From contig NZ_QHKL01000003.1 of assembly GCF_003947415.1 (NCBI RefSeq), positions 372,001 through 436,000 on the forward strand: a DNA stretch of 64,000 nucleotides. Direction: 5' to 3'. The position numbers were made by a program, and so were the translations under genes. Position 1 is the stretch's first letter. Each line of letters opens with the position of its first letter. Positions 27,016 through 37,606 of this stretch are shown piece by piece. The notes beneath the pieces were generated by a model. The model made no database searches, was not told the DNA's origin, and saw nothing but the letters and a program-made list of their open reading frames with translations. This DNA comes from Amycolatopsis sp. WAC 01376 (GTDB lineage: Bacteria; Actinomycetota; Actinomycetes; Mycobacteriales; Pseudonocardiaceae).

Positions 27016-27069
27016 CCCGCCATGTTCGTCGCGGCCACGGCTGTCGCGCTTCCGATAAAATGACAGACG

Positions 27070-27831
27070 ATGACGGAAATCCGCCACTTGCCCGCGGCGC
27101 CGACCCAGGTCCGGTCGCTGGCCTCCGGCACGACGGTCGACGCGCATCGGCATGACGATCACCAAGTCGTCTACGCCGCCCGTGGCGTACTGGCCATCAC
27201 CACCGACAGGGGTTCCTGGGTCGCGCCCGCCACCAGGGCCATCTGGGTGCCAGCCGGGACCGTGCACGCCCATCAGGCGCACGGCGACCTCGAACTCCGG
27301 CTGGTCGGCCTGCCCGCCACGGTGAACCCGTTGCGGCTGGCAGAACCGAGCGTGCTCGCCGTCGGCCCGCTCCTGCGTGAACTGATCTGCGCGTACACCG
27401 ACCCGCCGCACGACGACACCCCGGAACGCCGGCGGCTGCGAGCGGTCCTGCTCGACCGGCTTCGCGCCTCGCCGCAGCAACCCCTGCACTTGCCGACGCC
27501 CGAAGATCCCCGGCTGCGTGCCCTGTGCGAGATCCTCAGCGCCGATCCGGCCGACAACCGGACCCTGGCCGCTCTCGGCGCCCGCGTCGGGGCGAGCGAC
27601 CGCACCCTGGCCCGGCTCTTCAAAGCCGACCTCGGCATGACGTTCCCGCAATGGCGCACGCAGCTGCGGCTCTACCGCGCCTTGGTCCTCCTGGCCGAGA
27701 ACACCCAGGTGACCGCGGTGGCGCACGCTTGCGGGTGGTCGTCCACCAGTGCGTTCATCGACGTCTTCCGCCGCGCCTTCGGGCATACGCCGGGCACGCA
27801 CTACGACGCGCGCCGGTCCGGCGGGTCGTGA
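27070..27831 (+). CDS. AraC-family regulator
   Basis: A 253-residue regulator. A cupin-type N-terminal domain (HRHDDHQVVYAARGVLAITT, then WVPAGTVHAHQ) precedes two AraC HTH helices (LAALGARVGASDRTLARLFK and VTAVAHACGWSSTSAFIDVF). It probably controls the divergent Fsr-like exporter. Its TGA stop lies inside the TCGTGAGTGGC core of the hairpin that follows, so the repeat supplies the stop codon. Confidence 0.9.
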   Translation: MTEIRHLPAAPTQVRSLASGTTVDAHRHDDHQVVYAARGVLAITTDRGSWVAPATRAIWVPAGTVHAHQAHGDLELRLVGLPATVNPLRLAEPSVLAVGPLLRELICAYTDPPHDDTPERRRLRAVLLDRLRASPQQPLHLPTPEDPRLRALCEILSADPADNRTLAALGARVGASDRTLARLFKADLGMTFPQWRTQLRLYRALVLLAENTQVTAVAHACGWSSTSAFIDVFRRAFGHTPGTHYDARRSGGS

Positions 27832-27872
27832 GTGGCGTTTCGGGTTCTAACCCGAAACGCCACTCACGACCA
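27826..27872. terminator. TCGTGAGTGGC-type hairpin ending the AraC gene
   Basis: GGTCGTGAGTGGCGTTTCGG continues into a perfect inverted repeat of about 22 bp with a tiny CT loop. It is the simplest full palindrome of the window's commonest intergenic repeat, and it contains the stop codon of the AraC gene. Confidence 0.7.
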
Positions 27873-27924
27873 ACCCGACCCCCCACGTTCCGATGCCCTT
27901 GCCACCCACGCCCCCCAATGAAAA

Positions 27925-27953
27925 CGGGGCCGGTCCACAGTGGACCGGCCCCG
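27925..27953. terminator. Intrinsic-type terminator between convergent genes
   Basis: CGGGGCCGGTCCAC and its perfect complement around a single A form a 14-bp stem, placed 17 bp from the stop of the thioester-domain gene and after the AraC gene. It likely serves both. Confidence 0.7.
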
Positions 27954-27969
27954 CTTCGTCGTTCGCTTC

Positions 27970-29124
27970 TTACGCCTCGCTACGGCGACGGCGCACCAGC
28001 AGCACCATCAGCACACCCGCGCCGAGGAGCGCGCCGCCGATCACCAGCGGCATGGTCGCGGAAGCACCGGTGTTGGCCAGCTCGTCGCCGCCACCCGACT
28101 CGGCGCCACCGGGGGTGGTGGGGGCCGGGGTTTCGGTGACGGGCGCGCCACCCTGCTTCCAGCTCGCGGTCGCGTTCGCGACGACCGAGGTCTTCTCGGA
28201 CTCCGCCACGATCAGGGACTGGGCGGGCACCTTGGCGTAGTTCTCGCCCACGAACAGGCGGCCGGTGTCGAGGTGGCCGCTGACCTTCAGCGTGAAGGAG
28301 CCGTTGCCGTCCTTGGCGTCCTTGGGGACGTCGACGTAGACCTTGGTGCCGTCCTTGATGGCGGCCGCCTTGATCTCCTTGCCGTCGGCGTCGGTGACCT
28401 TGACGCCCTCGGGCAGCTTGCTGGTCAGCTCGGTGATGTCGCCGGTGGTGGCCACGCTGAACGGGCCGATCCTGGAGCCGGTCGCGCCGGAGGCCTTGGC
28501 CGGGCCGATGTCGAGGGTCGGCTTCGGCTGCTGGCCGATGCCGACGTTGTCCTTGCCGACGAGGTAGTCGTAGACGGCCAGCACGTCGGCGGACTCTTCG
28601 GCGCCCTCGTGCGGCAGCGGCTTCTTGCGGTCGAGGTTCTTGCCGTCACTGAAGTGCCAGACGGCGGCCTGCGTCGCGGTGACGGCCTCTTCGACGGACA
28701 GGCCGCCGTTCAGCTTGACGTCCTTGCCGAGCGCGCCCTCGAGCTTCTTCACGGCGACCGCCGGGTAGCCGTGGTGCAGCACCCAGTTGATCTTCGCGTT
28801 GTTCTTGTTGAACGGCGAAGCGGCGTCCGGGTACTTGTTCCAGGGGCGTTCGATCATGTCCTGGTCGGTGCGCATGCCGACCTCGACCTGCACGCAGTAC
28901 ATCTTGAGCTTGCTGCCGTCGGAGAGCTTCAGCCCGAACAGCTTCGTGACGTACTTCTGCCCGCCCTCGAAGCTGACGCTGAAACCGTCGGTGCCGCTGC
29001 CTTCGACGACCCGGCCGCGAGCCGCGCCGTCGTCCGCGAGGGCGGCCGGGGCCGCCATCGTCAGCGCGACGGCCGCGTTGACCACCGCGATCCCGCCGCG
29101 AACCAGAACTGACCTGCCGTGCAT
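27970..29124 (-). CDS. Thioester-domain (TQXA) surface protein with LANTG sorting signal
   Basis: A 384-residue cell-wall protein. After a signal peptide (cleavage near ALA-DD) it has a thioester domain: Cys77 in MYCVQV and Gln151 in TQAAVWHFSD are the pair expected to form the internal thioester used for covalent adhesion. A beta-rich domain and a Pro/Thr stalk follow. The C-terminus has LANTG, a hydrophobic span and RRRR, a class E-type sortase signal. No sortase gene is in the window. ATG 29124 has a GGGAG ribosome site. Confidence 0.88.
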   Translation of the reverse strand: MHGRSVLVRGGIAVVNAAVALTMAAPAALADDGAARGRVVEGSGTDGFSVSFEGGQKYVTKLFGLKLSDGSKLKMYCVQVEVGMRTDQDMIERPWNKYPDAASPFNKNNAKINWVLHHGYPAVAVKKLEGALGKDVKLNGGLSVEEAVTATQAAVWHFSDGKNLDRKKPLPHEGAEESADVLAVYDYLVGKDNVGIGQQPKPTLDIGPAKASGATGSRIGPFSVATTGDITELTSKLPEGVKVTDADGKEIKAAAIKDGTKVYVDVPKDAKDGNGSFTLKVSGHLDTGRLFVGENYAKVPAQSLIVAESEKTSVVANATASWKQGGAPVTETPAPTTPGGAESGGGDELANTGASATMPLVIGGALLGAGVLMVLLVRRRRSEA

Positions 29125-29450
29125 GTGTCTCCCATCCGAATACGGACCACGAATGCCAGTGCCGAATGCGACCACAGGCCCCGACCGCAACGGCTCGCCC
29201 AGATGGGGGGTTACTAATCCCATCGAGCGAGAGCGGAGCATACAGAGGTCATACATGTGGCTACTCAGGGGTATGGCTCATGTCCGAATTGCCCCGATAG
29301 AAGAGTGAACGCCGAGAAAACGATCTTGGGCGAGTAGGCAACGGGGCTCCGGCGGAAAGAAACCGACGAAAAGCTCGCGGATGGAGGTACCGTCGCTGCT
29401 CCGGCCGCGCTTGAATTGGACCAGACCATTCAACGGCGATTGGAGTCCAC
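29125..29450. other. Divergent intergenic region without a gene
   Basis: The 326 bp between the thioester-domain gene and the sugar dehydrogenase hold both promoters. It is AT-richer than its surroundings in places, but I see no convincing repeat, RNA gene or named operator. Confidence 0.5.
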
Positions 29451-30635
29451 ATGACGCGACGGCACCTCCGCCGGGGGTTGTCCCTGGTGGCCGGGCTCGC
29501 CTTGGCCGGAGCGCTGCTCCCGGCCGCGAGCAGCGCGGAAACCGTGGAAGCGCGGGGTGTTCCGCTCGGCGAACTGACCGCCACGGCGACCAAGGTCGCG
29601 TCCGGGCTGGTGAACCCGACCGCGATCACGGCGCTCGACGACGGGAGCGGCCGGATCCTCATCGTGGAGAAGAGAGGCGTCGTCCGGGCCTACCATCCCA
29701 GGACCGGGCTCGCCGCCAAACCGGTTCTGGACATCAGCGACAAGGTGAACGGCGCGGACGTCGAACGCGGGTTGCTCGGGCTCGCGATCGCCAAGGACAG
29801 GCGCGCGTACGTCGCCTACACCCGCAAGTCCGACAGCGCGGTGACGCTGGCACGGGTCCGGCTGGACACCGGGGAGCTCACCGAACTGCTGACCCAGCCG
29901 CATGCCGAATTCCCCAACCACAACGGTGGCCAGCTGGCCTTCGGCCCGGACGGGTACCTGTACTGGGGGATCGGTGACGGCGGCGGAGGCGGCGATCCGC
30001 TGGCCAGCGGGCAGCGGCTGGACACGCTGCTCGGCAAGATCCTGCGCGTCGACGTCAACCGCGCCTGCCGTCCGCTGCGCTACTGCGTCCCGGCGGGCAA
30101 CCCGTTCGTGGGTGTCGCGGGCGCGCGGGCGGAGATCTGGGCGTACGGGCTCCGCAATCCGTGGCGGTTCTCCTTCGACCGGGCCGATGGCTCGCTGTGG
30201 ATCGGCGACGTCGGCCAGGGCCGGTTCGAGGAGGTCGACCATCTCGCGAAGGACAAGGGCGGCGCGAACCTCGGCTGGTCCTGCAAGGAAGGTCCGGTCG
30301 TCTTCGACGAGACGCGCTGCAAGGACGGCGTGACCTACACCGACCCGGTCTTCCACTACGTCTCCGGCACGGAGGGCTGCGCGGTGATCGGCGGGCACGT
30401 CTACCGCGGCAGGAAGTACGCCGCGCTGGCGGGCGGGACCTACCTCGCCACCGACTTCTGCCAGGGAACCGCCTGGGCCGTCCGCAAGAAGGCCGACGGC
30501 ACCTACGAAAGCGCCCGGATCGGCGAGTTCCCGCTCGACGCCACCACGTTCGGCACCGACCTGAACGGCGAGCTGTACCTGGCCGACGAAACACCCGGCG
30601 GGCTGCACCGGATCTCGTTCGCCCGCAAGGGCTGA
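29451..30635 (+). CDS. Secreted PQQ-type sugar (glucose/sorbosone) dehydrogenase
   Basis: A 394-residue exported protein: signal peptide (RRGLSLVAGLALAGALLPAA, cut near SSA-ET), then a six-bladed propeller of the glucose/sorbosone dehydrogenase family. Typical segments are GLVNPTAI, ERGLLGLAIAKD, NHNGGQLAFGPDGYLYWGIGDGG (by ends), IWAYGLRNPWRFSFD and IGDVGQ. Homologues oxidise aldose sugars with PQQ. The His of NHNGGQL and the Arg of GLRNPWR are the usual catalytic and cofactor residues. Four or more cysteines suggest disulfides. Monocistronic. Confidence 0.9.
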   Translation: MTRRHLRRGLSLVAGLALAGALLPAASSAETVEARGVPLGELTATATKVASGLVNPTAITALDDGSGRILIVEKRGVVRAYHPRTGLAAKPVLDISDKVNGADVERGLLGLAIAKDRRAYVAYTRKSDSAVTLARVRLDTGELTELLTQPHAEFPNHNGGQLAFGPDGYLYWGIGDGGGGGDPLASGQRLDTLLGKILRVDVNRACRPLRYCVPAGNPFVGVAGARAEIWAYGLRNPWRFSFDRADGSLWIGDVGQGRFEEVDHLAKDKGGANLGWSCKEGPVVFDETRCKDGVTYTDPVFHYVSGTEGCAVIGGHVYRGRKYAALAGGTYLATDFCQGTAWAVRKKADGTYESARIGEFPLDATTFGTDLNGELYLADETPGGLHRISFARKG

Positions 30636-30688
30636 CACCCGCTTCCCGGCCGCGTCCGCCCGGCGCGGCCGGGATCCGGCCCCACGCG

Positions 30689-30717
30689 TTTCATCAAGTT
30701 TTCATCATCCCTCCATA
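30689..30717 (+). promoter_or_regulatory. 11-bp direct repeats upstream of the one-TM protein (PHO-box-like)
   Basis: TTTCATC occurs at 30689 and at 30700, exactly 11 bp apart, with a weaker CTCCATA at 30711. Such units suit an OmpR/PhoP-type regulator. They resemble both the actinobacterial PHO box and the TTCTCATC units found at 45697 and 48104. Confidence 0.45.
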
Positions 30718-30756
30718 GCGTCATGCCGTCCGGTGAATTCAGTGATGGAGGGCGAC

Positions 30757-32034
30757 GTGGAGCAAACATTCCCACCCGGAGGCGCGCAGTGGCCGCCGCC
30801 GCAGGGCTGGGTCCCGCAACCGGCACCGGCGCCGCCTGCCCGGAAACCCCGGTGGCTGCTGTTCGGCGGTATCGCCGGGCTGGTGCTGGTGCTCCTCGCC
30901 GGCCTGACGACCTGGCTGCTGTGGCCGTCGAAAGCGGGCCGTGAACCCTTCGAGCAGGCGTTGGCAGGCCTTTCCTCGGCGCCGGCCGTCCGCAACAGCA
31001 CCTCCGCGGTCGGCGGGATGATCGAGACGGACGTGAAGACCACCGCGTACGGCGAGACGTCCGGCACGATGTCCTTCCAGGGCAAGAAGATCGAGCTCCT
31101 GGTCGTCGGCGGCAAGGTCTTCTTCAAGGCACCCGACGGCCTGCTGCCCGGCTTGGGTGCGGACTCTGCGGGCACCGAAGACCTCAAGGACCGGTGGATC
31201 ACCGGCGAGGAAGCGCTGTTCGGCCCGGTCCTGCAGCAGTTCGAGTCCCCGGAGAAGCTCGCCGCCCGCCTGCGCGAGGCGCTGGAGCGGGCGGAGGACA
31301 TCCCCGGCGACCAGAACGAGACCGTCCGGGACGTCCCGGCGCTCAAGGCGAGCACACCCGCCGGGGACCTGTACGTCTCGAAGGAGGCGCCGCACCGGCT
31401 TCTTCGCTACTCCGTGAAGATGCCGTCGATGCCCAAGGTCCCGACGATGCCCGACGCGGGGTCGCTGCCGCAGATGCCGCCCGGCGCGGGAGTCGGTGAC
31501 TCCGATGTGGACGCTTTGTCGCCGTCGGAAACCGTCGAAGTCTACGAAAAGCTGATGGTGAACACCCAGAAGCTGTCCGACGCCGTCGACACCGGTGTGC
31601 GGTTCGACATGGACGGCGCGGCGACCGTGGCGTGCAGCGGTTCGGGCTGCACGGTGACCGCGAACGTGTCCAACTCCGCCTCGGCGAACAGCGGCGGGAA
31701 GGTCACCGGTCAGGTCAAGGCCACGATGACCGCGAACGTGACCATCGGCGGCCGCTCGGCGGGCAGCTGCCGGGAAACGGCGACCCTGCCGCTGAACGGC
31801 TCGGGCTCGATCAGCTGCGTCAACGGCGGGGCCGGGAGTGTCTTCAGCGCCGTCGAAGCGGAGAAGAAGGCGGAGGCCGAAGCGCAGTCTCGGGCCTCGG
31901 GCGGGGTGCCGGTCCAGTACCGGATCGAGAGCATCGCGTCGGTTTCGGTCCTGGCCGAAGCGATCGGCCAGGTCGAGATCAAGCGGTTGATCGACGAACT
32001 GGGGAACCGGCGGTCCGCGCTCAGCGGCAAGTGA
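30757..32034 (+). CDS. Single-pass membrane protein, unknown function
   Basis: A 425-residue protein: a Pro-rich cytoplasmic N-terminus (PPPQGWVPQPAPAPPARKPR), one membrane span (LLFGGIAGLVLVLLAGLTTW) and a large outer domain. The outer part contains an LppX/LprG-like start (SAVGGMIETDVKTTAYGETS, FFKAPDGLLPGL), a PSMPKVPTMPDAG linker and a C-terminal domain with four cysteines. No enzymatic motif is seen. GTG 30757 is chosen for its GGAGGG ribosome site; ATG 30745 and GTG 30733 are upstream in frame. Confidence 0.7.
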   Translation: MEQTFPPGGAQWPPPQGWVPQPAPAPPARKPRWLLFGGIAGLVLVLLAGLTTWLLWPSKAGREPFEQALAGLSSAPAVRNSTSAVGGMIETDVKTTAYGETSGTMSFQGKKIELLVVGGKVFFKAPDGLLPGLGADSAGTEDLKDRWITGEEALFGPVLQQFESPEKLAARLREALERAEDIPGDQNETVRDVPALKASTPAGDLYVSKEAPHRLLRYSVKMPSMPKVPTMPDAGSLPQMPPGAGVGDSDVDALSPSETVEVYEKLMVNTQKLSDAVDTGVRFDMDGAATVACSGSGCTVTANVSNSASANSGGKVTGQVKATMTANVTIGGRSAGSCRETATLPLNGSGSISCVNGGAGSVFSAVEAEKKAEAEAQSRASGGVPVQYRIESIASVSVLAEAIGQVEIKRLIDELGNRRSALSGK

Positions 32035-32057
32035 ACCGGCCATCGCCGAATGAGAAC

Positions 32058-32097
32058 AGCGCCGGGCGAACGGCTTCGATGCCGCGCGCCCGGCGCT
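32058..32097. terminator. Bidirectional terminator hairpin
   Basis: AGCGCCGGGCG and CGCCCGGCGCT form an 11-bp perfect stem followed by TTTC, between the convergent one-TM protein gene and argG. Confidence 0.7.
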
Positions 32098-32118
32098 TTC
32101 GCGTCCCGGATATTCGGG

Positions 32119-33812
<1,694 letters not shown>

Positions 33813-33963
33813 CCGACGCGGCACTCGCGCCCGTGTCCGATTCGTGACCTGTCCGCGGGGGCTTCCGCCACGAATACTTGGTGACGCCCCCTGCGAAAAG
33901 CGCCGATTTCCCTTGCCGCAAAAGGAAACCAGTCCGTAGCCCCGACGGCTGCGAATACCTGGC

Positions 33964-35526
33964 ATGAAGACTTCGCGGGCCGATCGGAACCAACGCCTCC
34001 CCTTCTTCGGAGCGGCGCTGATCGGTGTCGTGGCCCTCGCCGCGGCACTGGCGGCCGGTCATCTGGTGGCCGGGTTCATCAGTGCCAACGCTTCGCCGTA
34101 CCTCGCGGTCGGCAACGGGGCGATCGATCTGACCCCGATCGAGCTGAAGGACTTCGCGGTCCGCACGTTCGGTGTCTACGACAAGCTCGTGCTGCTCGGC
34201 GGGATGGCCCTGGTGATGGTGCTCGCCGCGGCCGCGGCGGGGGTCGCCTCGCGCCGGTCGCCCGTTCCGGGGATCGTGCTGATCGCCGCTTTCGGTCTGC
34301 TGGGCGGGTTCGCCGTGTCGCAGCGTCCCGACCTCGATTCGGTCGCCCTGCTCGCGCCGCTGGCCAGCCTGATCGCCGGAGTCGGCGTCTTCTTCTGGCT
34401 GCATCGCATCGCCATCACGAGGTCCCGAACCGTCGAGGAGGCCTCCGGTGCCGCTCCGTCGCGCCGGTCGGTGCTGCTGGCCGGGGCGGGTGCCGTCGTG
34501 GCCGCGGGGGCGGCGGGGGCCGGAGGGCAGCTACTCGCCGGCACGCGAGACGCGGAGTCCTCCCGCGCGGCCATCGGGCGGCTCGTTCCCGCCGAGCCGG
34601 CGCCGCCGATCCCGGCCGACGCGGATTTCGCCAAACTGGGCACGCCGACGTTCCTCACCTCGAACCGCGACTTCTACCGCGTCGACACCGCCCTGTCGGT
34701 GCCGCAGGTCCGGGCCGAGGACTGGAGTCTCCGCCTGCACGGCATGGTGCGCAACGAAAAACGGTACAGCTACGACGACATCCGCAACCGGCCGCTGATC
34801 GAGCGCACGATCACCATGACCTGCGTGTCCAACGAGGTCGGCGGCACCTACGTGTCCACGGCGAACTTCATCGGCGTGGACCTCGGAGAGCTGTTGCGGG
34901 AGGCCGAAGTCCTGCCCGGTGCCGAGCAGATCTTCTCCACCAGCGTCGACGGCTGGACGGCGGGCAGCCCGGTCGTCGCCGCGCTCGATCCGGAGCGGGG
35001 CGCGATGCTGGCGATCGGGATGAACGGGGAACCGCTGCCGGTCGAACACGGTTTTCCCGCCCGAATGGTCATCCCCGGTCTCTATGGCTACGTTTCGGCG
35101 ACGAAATGGGTCAAGGATCTGGAGATCACCACCTGGAAAGCGCGTCGCGCGTATTGGCTCGACCGAGGCTGGGGCGAACAAGCCCCGATCAAAACGCAGT
35201 CCAGGATCGACAGTCCGAAAGGATTCGAAACGGTACCCGCGGGCAAGGTCCGGATCTCGGGTGTCGCGTGGGCGCAGCGCACCGGTGTCGAGCGGGTCGA
35301 AGTCCGGCTCGGCGCGGGCGGGAACTGGCAGCCCGCAATGCTTTCCCGTGAGGTGGGCCTCAACACCTGGCGGATGTGGTGGACCGAATTCGACGTCCCG
35401 GCCGGCAGTCACCAGGTCACCGTCCGCGCGGTCGACAAATCCGGCTACACCCAGACCGACGCACGCGCCGGAACCGTTCCGGACGGTGCGACGGGCTGGC
35501 ATGTCATCAGTTTCACCGCACGGTGA
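33964..35526 (+). CDS. Membrane-anchored molybdopterin oxidoreductase (sulfite oxidase family)
   Basis: A 520-residue protein. The first ~190 residues hold several membrane segments and a Ser-Arg-Arg-Ser signal-like turn (APSRRSVLLAGAGAVVAAGA). The rest is a sulfite-oxidase-type molybdopterin domain (YRVDTALSVPQV, WSLRLHGMV, Cys287 in MTCVSNEVGG as Mo ligand, HGFPARMVIPGLYGY), then a Mo-co dimerisation domain (GVAWAQRTGVERVEV). It should act outside the membrane as an oxidoreductase with unknown substrate. The fasciclin lipoprotein follows 88 bp downstream, a recurring actinobacterial pairing. Confidence 0.9.
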   Translation: MKTSRADRNQRLPFFGAALIGVVALAAALAAGHLVAGFISANASPYLAVGNGAIDLTPIELKDFAVRTFGVYDKLVLLGGMALVMVLAAAAAGVASRRSPVPGIVLIAAFGLLGGFAVSQRPDLDSVALLAPLASLIAGVGVFFWLHRIAITRSRTVEEASGAAPSRRSVLLAGAGAVVAAGAAGAGGQLLAGTRDAESSRAAIGRLVPAEPAPPIPADADFAKLGTPTFLTSNRDFYRVDTALSVPQVRAEDWSLRLHGMVRNEKRYSYDDIRNRPLIERTITMTCVSNEVGGTYVSTANFIGVDLGELLREAEVLPGAEQIFSTSVDGWTAGSPVVAALDPERGAMLAIGMNGEPLPVEHGFPARMVIPGLYGYVSATKWVKDLEITTWKARRAYWLDRGWGEQAPIKTQSRIDSPKGFETVPAGKVRISGVAWAQRTGVERVEVRLGAGGNWQPAMLSREVGLNTWRMWWTEFDVPAGSHQVTVRAVDKSGYTQTDARAGTVPDGATGWHVISFTAR

Positions 35527-35614
35527 TCGGGGTCACTCGAAAGAGTGGCAATCCGATTCCGTGGTGGTTCCGAATACCCGGTAAGAGTCCGAAAAACAAA
35601 TGGAGTGATTTTCC

Positions 35615-36292
35615 GTGAACAAGCTTCGCGTCGCAGGAATCGGTTTCACCGCGGTCACCGCGCTGGCCCTGGCCGCCTGCAGCAGCAATGACAGCGCTTC
35701 GTCCGGCAGCTCCAGCAGTGCCCCCGCGCCCGCCCCGTCCTCGTCGATGTCGGCCCCGATGTCCAGTGCCGCCTCGGGTGACGGTGTCACCACCAACGCC
35801 GACGTGTTCGGTCCCGCGTGTTCGCAGTTGCCGCAGGGCAGTGCGGCGGGTTCGCTGGACTCGATGGGCCCGCAGCCGGTGGCCAGCGCCGCGTCGACCA
35901 ACCCGCTGCTGACCAAACTGGTCGCCGCGGTGAAGGCCACGAACCTGGTGGACACGCTCAACAGCCAGCAGGCCATCACCGTGTTCGCCCCGGCGGACCC
36001 GGCCTTCGCCGCACTCGGTGACGCCAAGTTCGCCGAGCTCGCCGGCAAGCCGGACCAGCTGGCCCCGATCCTGCAGTACCACGTCGTCGGGAAGCGTTAC
36101 GACGCCAAGGGCCTGGAGTCCGCCAAGTCCGTGGAGAGCCTGAACACCGCGGGCGGCCCGGTCAAGATCGAGGGCTCCGGCGAGAACATGACCGTCAACG
36201 GCGCGAAGGTCCTGTGCGGCAACATCCCCACCAAGAACGCGACCGTCTTCGTCATCGACAAGGTGCTGACCCCGGGCACCAACAAGAACTAG
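35615..36292 (+). CDS. Fasciclin-domain lipoprotein (MPT70/MPT83-like)
   Basis: A 225-residue lipoprotein: signal peptide with lipobox ALAAC (Cys22), a Ser/Pro-rich linker, then one fasciclin (FAS1) domain, with NPLLTKLVAAVKATNLVDTL, ITVFAPADPAFAAL, YHVVGKRYDAKGL and the terminal VFVIDKVLTP. FAS1 lipoproteins are surface or adhesion proteins; mycobacterial MPT70/83 are the closest well-known relatives. It lies directly after the molybdenum oxidoreductase and is probably co-transcribed. Confidence 0.9.
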   Translation: MNKLRVAGIGFTAVTALALAACSSNDSASSGSSSSAPAPAPSSSMSAPMSSAASGDGVTTNADVFGPACSQLPQGSAAGSLDSMGPQPVASAASTNPLLTKLVAAVKATNLVDTLNSQQAITVFAPADPAFAALGDAKFAELAGKPDQLAPILQYHVVGKRYDAKGLESAKSVESLNTAGGPVKIEGSGENMTVNGAKVLCGNIPTKNATVFVIDKVLTPGTNKN

Positions 36293-36304
36293 GTCCCCAC
36301 CCTT

Positions 36305-36344
36305 GATCGCGGTGGCCACGCCCTCGGGCGCGGCCACCGCGATC
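36305..36344. terminator. Strong hairpin between convergent operons
   Basis: GATCGCGGTGGCC and GGCCACCGCGATC form a 13-bp perfect stem, extended inwards by GCCC/GGGC, right after the fasciclin gene and before the end of the Asp23 operon. Confidence 0.7.
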
Positions 36345-36352
36345 TTCGTCTG

Positions 36353-36658
36353 TCAGGGAACGAGCGCGGCGGCGTCCACGTCGGTCACCACGAGACGCAG
36401 ACTCGCGTTCTCCCAAGGGGTTCCGGTCAGCACCGCGCGCAAGGCGGCCCCGGCGGCCTCCGTGACCGGCGGGATCGGCACCTCCAGCGCGACGACGCGG
36501 ATCTCGACGACGTTCTCGGTGATGTCGACGGCCATCACGTCGAGATCCCACGGCACCGCCGAGGCGGCGGCCGTGGTCGACGCCTTCGCCGCGCGCAGCC
36601 CCGGTACGTCGCGAAGCGTGCTCAGCAGCGAAGCGGTCAGTTCGGAACGTGCGGTCAC
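36353..36658 (-). CDS. Small protein of the Asp23 operon
   Basis: A 101-residue protein without a recognised domain, predicted to alternate helices and strands (VVEIRVVALEVPIPP, LRLVVTDVDAAALV). Its GTG start overlaps the Asp23 stop by GTGA, so it is translationally coupled as the last gene of a four-gene operon. Its size and pattern suggest it may be a diverged member of the same fold as Asp23. Confidence 0.7.
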   Translation of the reverse strand: MTARSELTASLLSTLRDVPGLRAAKASTTAAASAVPWDLDVMAVDITENVVEIRVVALEVPIPPVTEAAGAALRAVLTGTPWENASLRLVVTDVDAAALVP

Positions 36659-37050
36659 AGCAGTCCTCCACGGATTTCGATGTCCAAAATGGACACCGAG
36701 ACGGCCGACGGGGTGAGCCCGGTCGCCTCGGTGACCGCCCGGCTGACGGCACGCTGCACCGCTTGCGCGGTCGCGGCGGCCTGGTCCAGCCCGGAGAGCG
36801 AAAGGTCGATCTCCACCCGCACGTCGTCCTGGTCGACGACCGCGCGGACTCCTTCGGTCGGCGCCGGTTCGAGGCCCTTGATCCGCTGCCGCGCGATCCG
36901 GGTCAACGAGCCTGCCAGCCCGCGTAACCCGGGTTCCAGGCGTACCACGCCGGGGACCTTCGCCGCGGCGTGCGCGGCGACCGCCGCGATCACCGGTGGG
37001 GAGATCACCGTTTCGGTCAGTTGTCTGGCAGGGGCCTGCTCAGGCGTCAT
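36655..37050 (-). CDS. Asp23/Gls24-family envelope stress protein
   Basis: A 131-residue protein with the Asp23 pattern: ETVISPPVIAAVAAHAAAKV, PGVVRLEP, and a VRVEIDLSLSG strand with a C-terminal VSVSILDIEI. Asp23 proteins are alkaline-shock/envelope stress factors that associate with the membrane. ATG 37050 overlaps the upstream gene by 11 bp. It follows a sigma factor and a zinc-finger/Asp23 fusion, so it is probably a product of the sigma factor's own operon. Confidence 0.88.
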   Translation of the reverse strand: MTPEQAPARQLTETVISPPVIAAVAAHAAAKVPGVVRLEPGLRGLAGSLTRIARQRIKGLEPAPTEGVRAVVDQDDVRVEIDLSLSGLDQAAATAQAVQRAVSRAVTEATGLTPSAVSVSILDIEIRGGLL

Positions 37051-37606
37051 AGATGTCCTCCACCACCAGATCGAGCCGGGCCAGGCGTAGGCCGACCCTG
37101 GCTCCCGCCGCCGCCGTGACCCGCTCACGGACCACGTCCAGCGAGTCACCGTCGAAGTCATGGGCGATCGCCAGGCTCAGTTCCACGTTCACGGCCGCCA
37201 TGTCGGTGAGGTCCGGCGCGGGCAGGACCCGGCAGCGTCGCGCGCGGACGCCGTCCACGGAATCCGCGGCGAACCGCAGCACCGCCGCGACCGCCTGATC
37301 GCTCACCTGCACCTCGCCCGGTTCCGCGCTGTCCAGCGGCACCAGGTCACGACGCCGGACCTCGGCGCGGACCGCGGACATGATGCGGCTGGTGAGATCC
37401 GGCGACGGCTCGGTGTCGTCGTCGGCCAGCTCCCTGGTCAGCCCGCGCAGCACCCGGAGGCTCTCGTGGGTCGCCCGGCAGTGCGGGCATTCGAGTTCGT
37501 GCGCGTCCGCGTGGCCCGCGTCGACCTCGTCGAGCCGTTCCCAAACCAATTCGACGTCCCGGCCGCACGGGAGCAAGTAGTCCTGAGTCGCGTGGTTCAT
37601 CGCCAT
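37040..37606 (-). CDS. Zinc-finger (ZAS-like) plus Asp23-like fusion, possible anti-sigma factor
   Basis: A 188-residue protein. The first 50 residues carry Cys14 and a HELECPHC cluster (His36-x3-Cys40-x2-Cys43), the HxxxCxxC layout of zinc-associated anti-sigma domains. From about residue 95 onward it resembles Asp23 (VQVSDQAVAAVLRFAADSVD, VNVELSLAIAHDFDG, LDLVVEDIYDA). ATG 37606 is chosen for its GGAGGTGA ribosome site; ATG 37600 overlaps the sigma stop. Direct coupling to an ECF sigma factor supports an anti-sigma role, which would make this a sigma-control protein fused to an envelope-stress domain. Confidence 0.75.
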   Translation of the reverse strand: MAMNHATQDYLLPCGRDVELVWERLDEVDAGHADAHELECPHCRATHESLRVLRGLTRELADDDTEPSPDLTSRIMSAVRAEVRRRDLVPLDSAEPGEVQVSDQAVAAVLRFAADSVDGVRARRCRVLPAPDLTDMAAVNVELSLAIAHDFDGDSLDVVRERVTAAAGARVGLRLARLDLVVEDIYDA

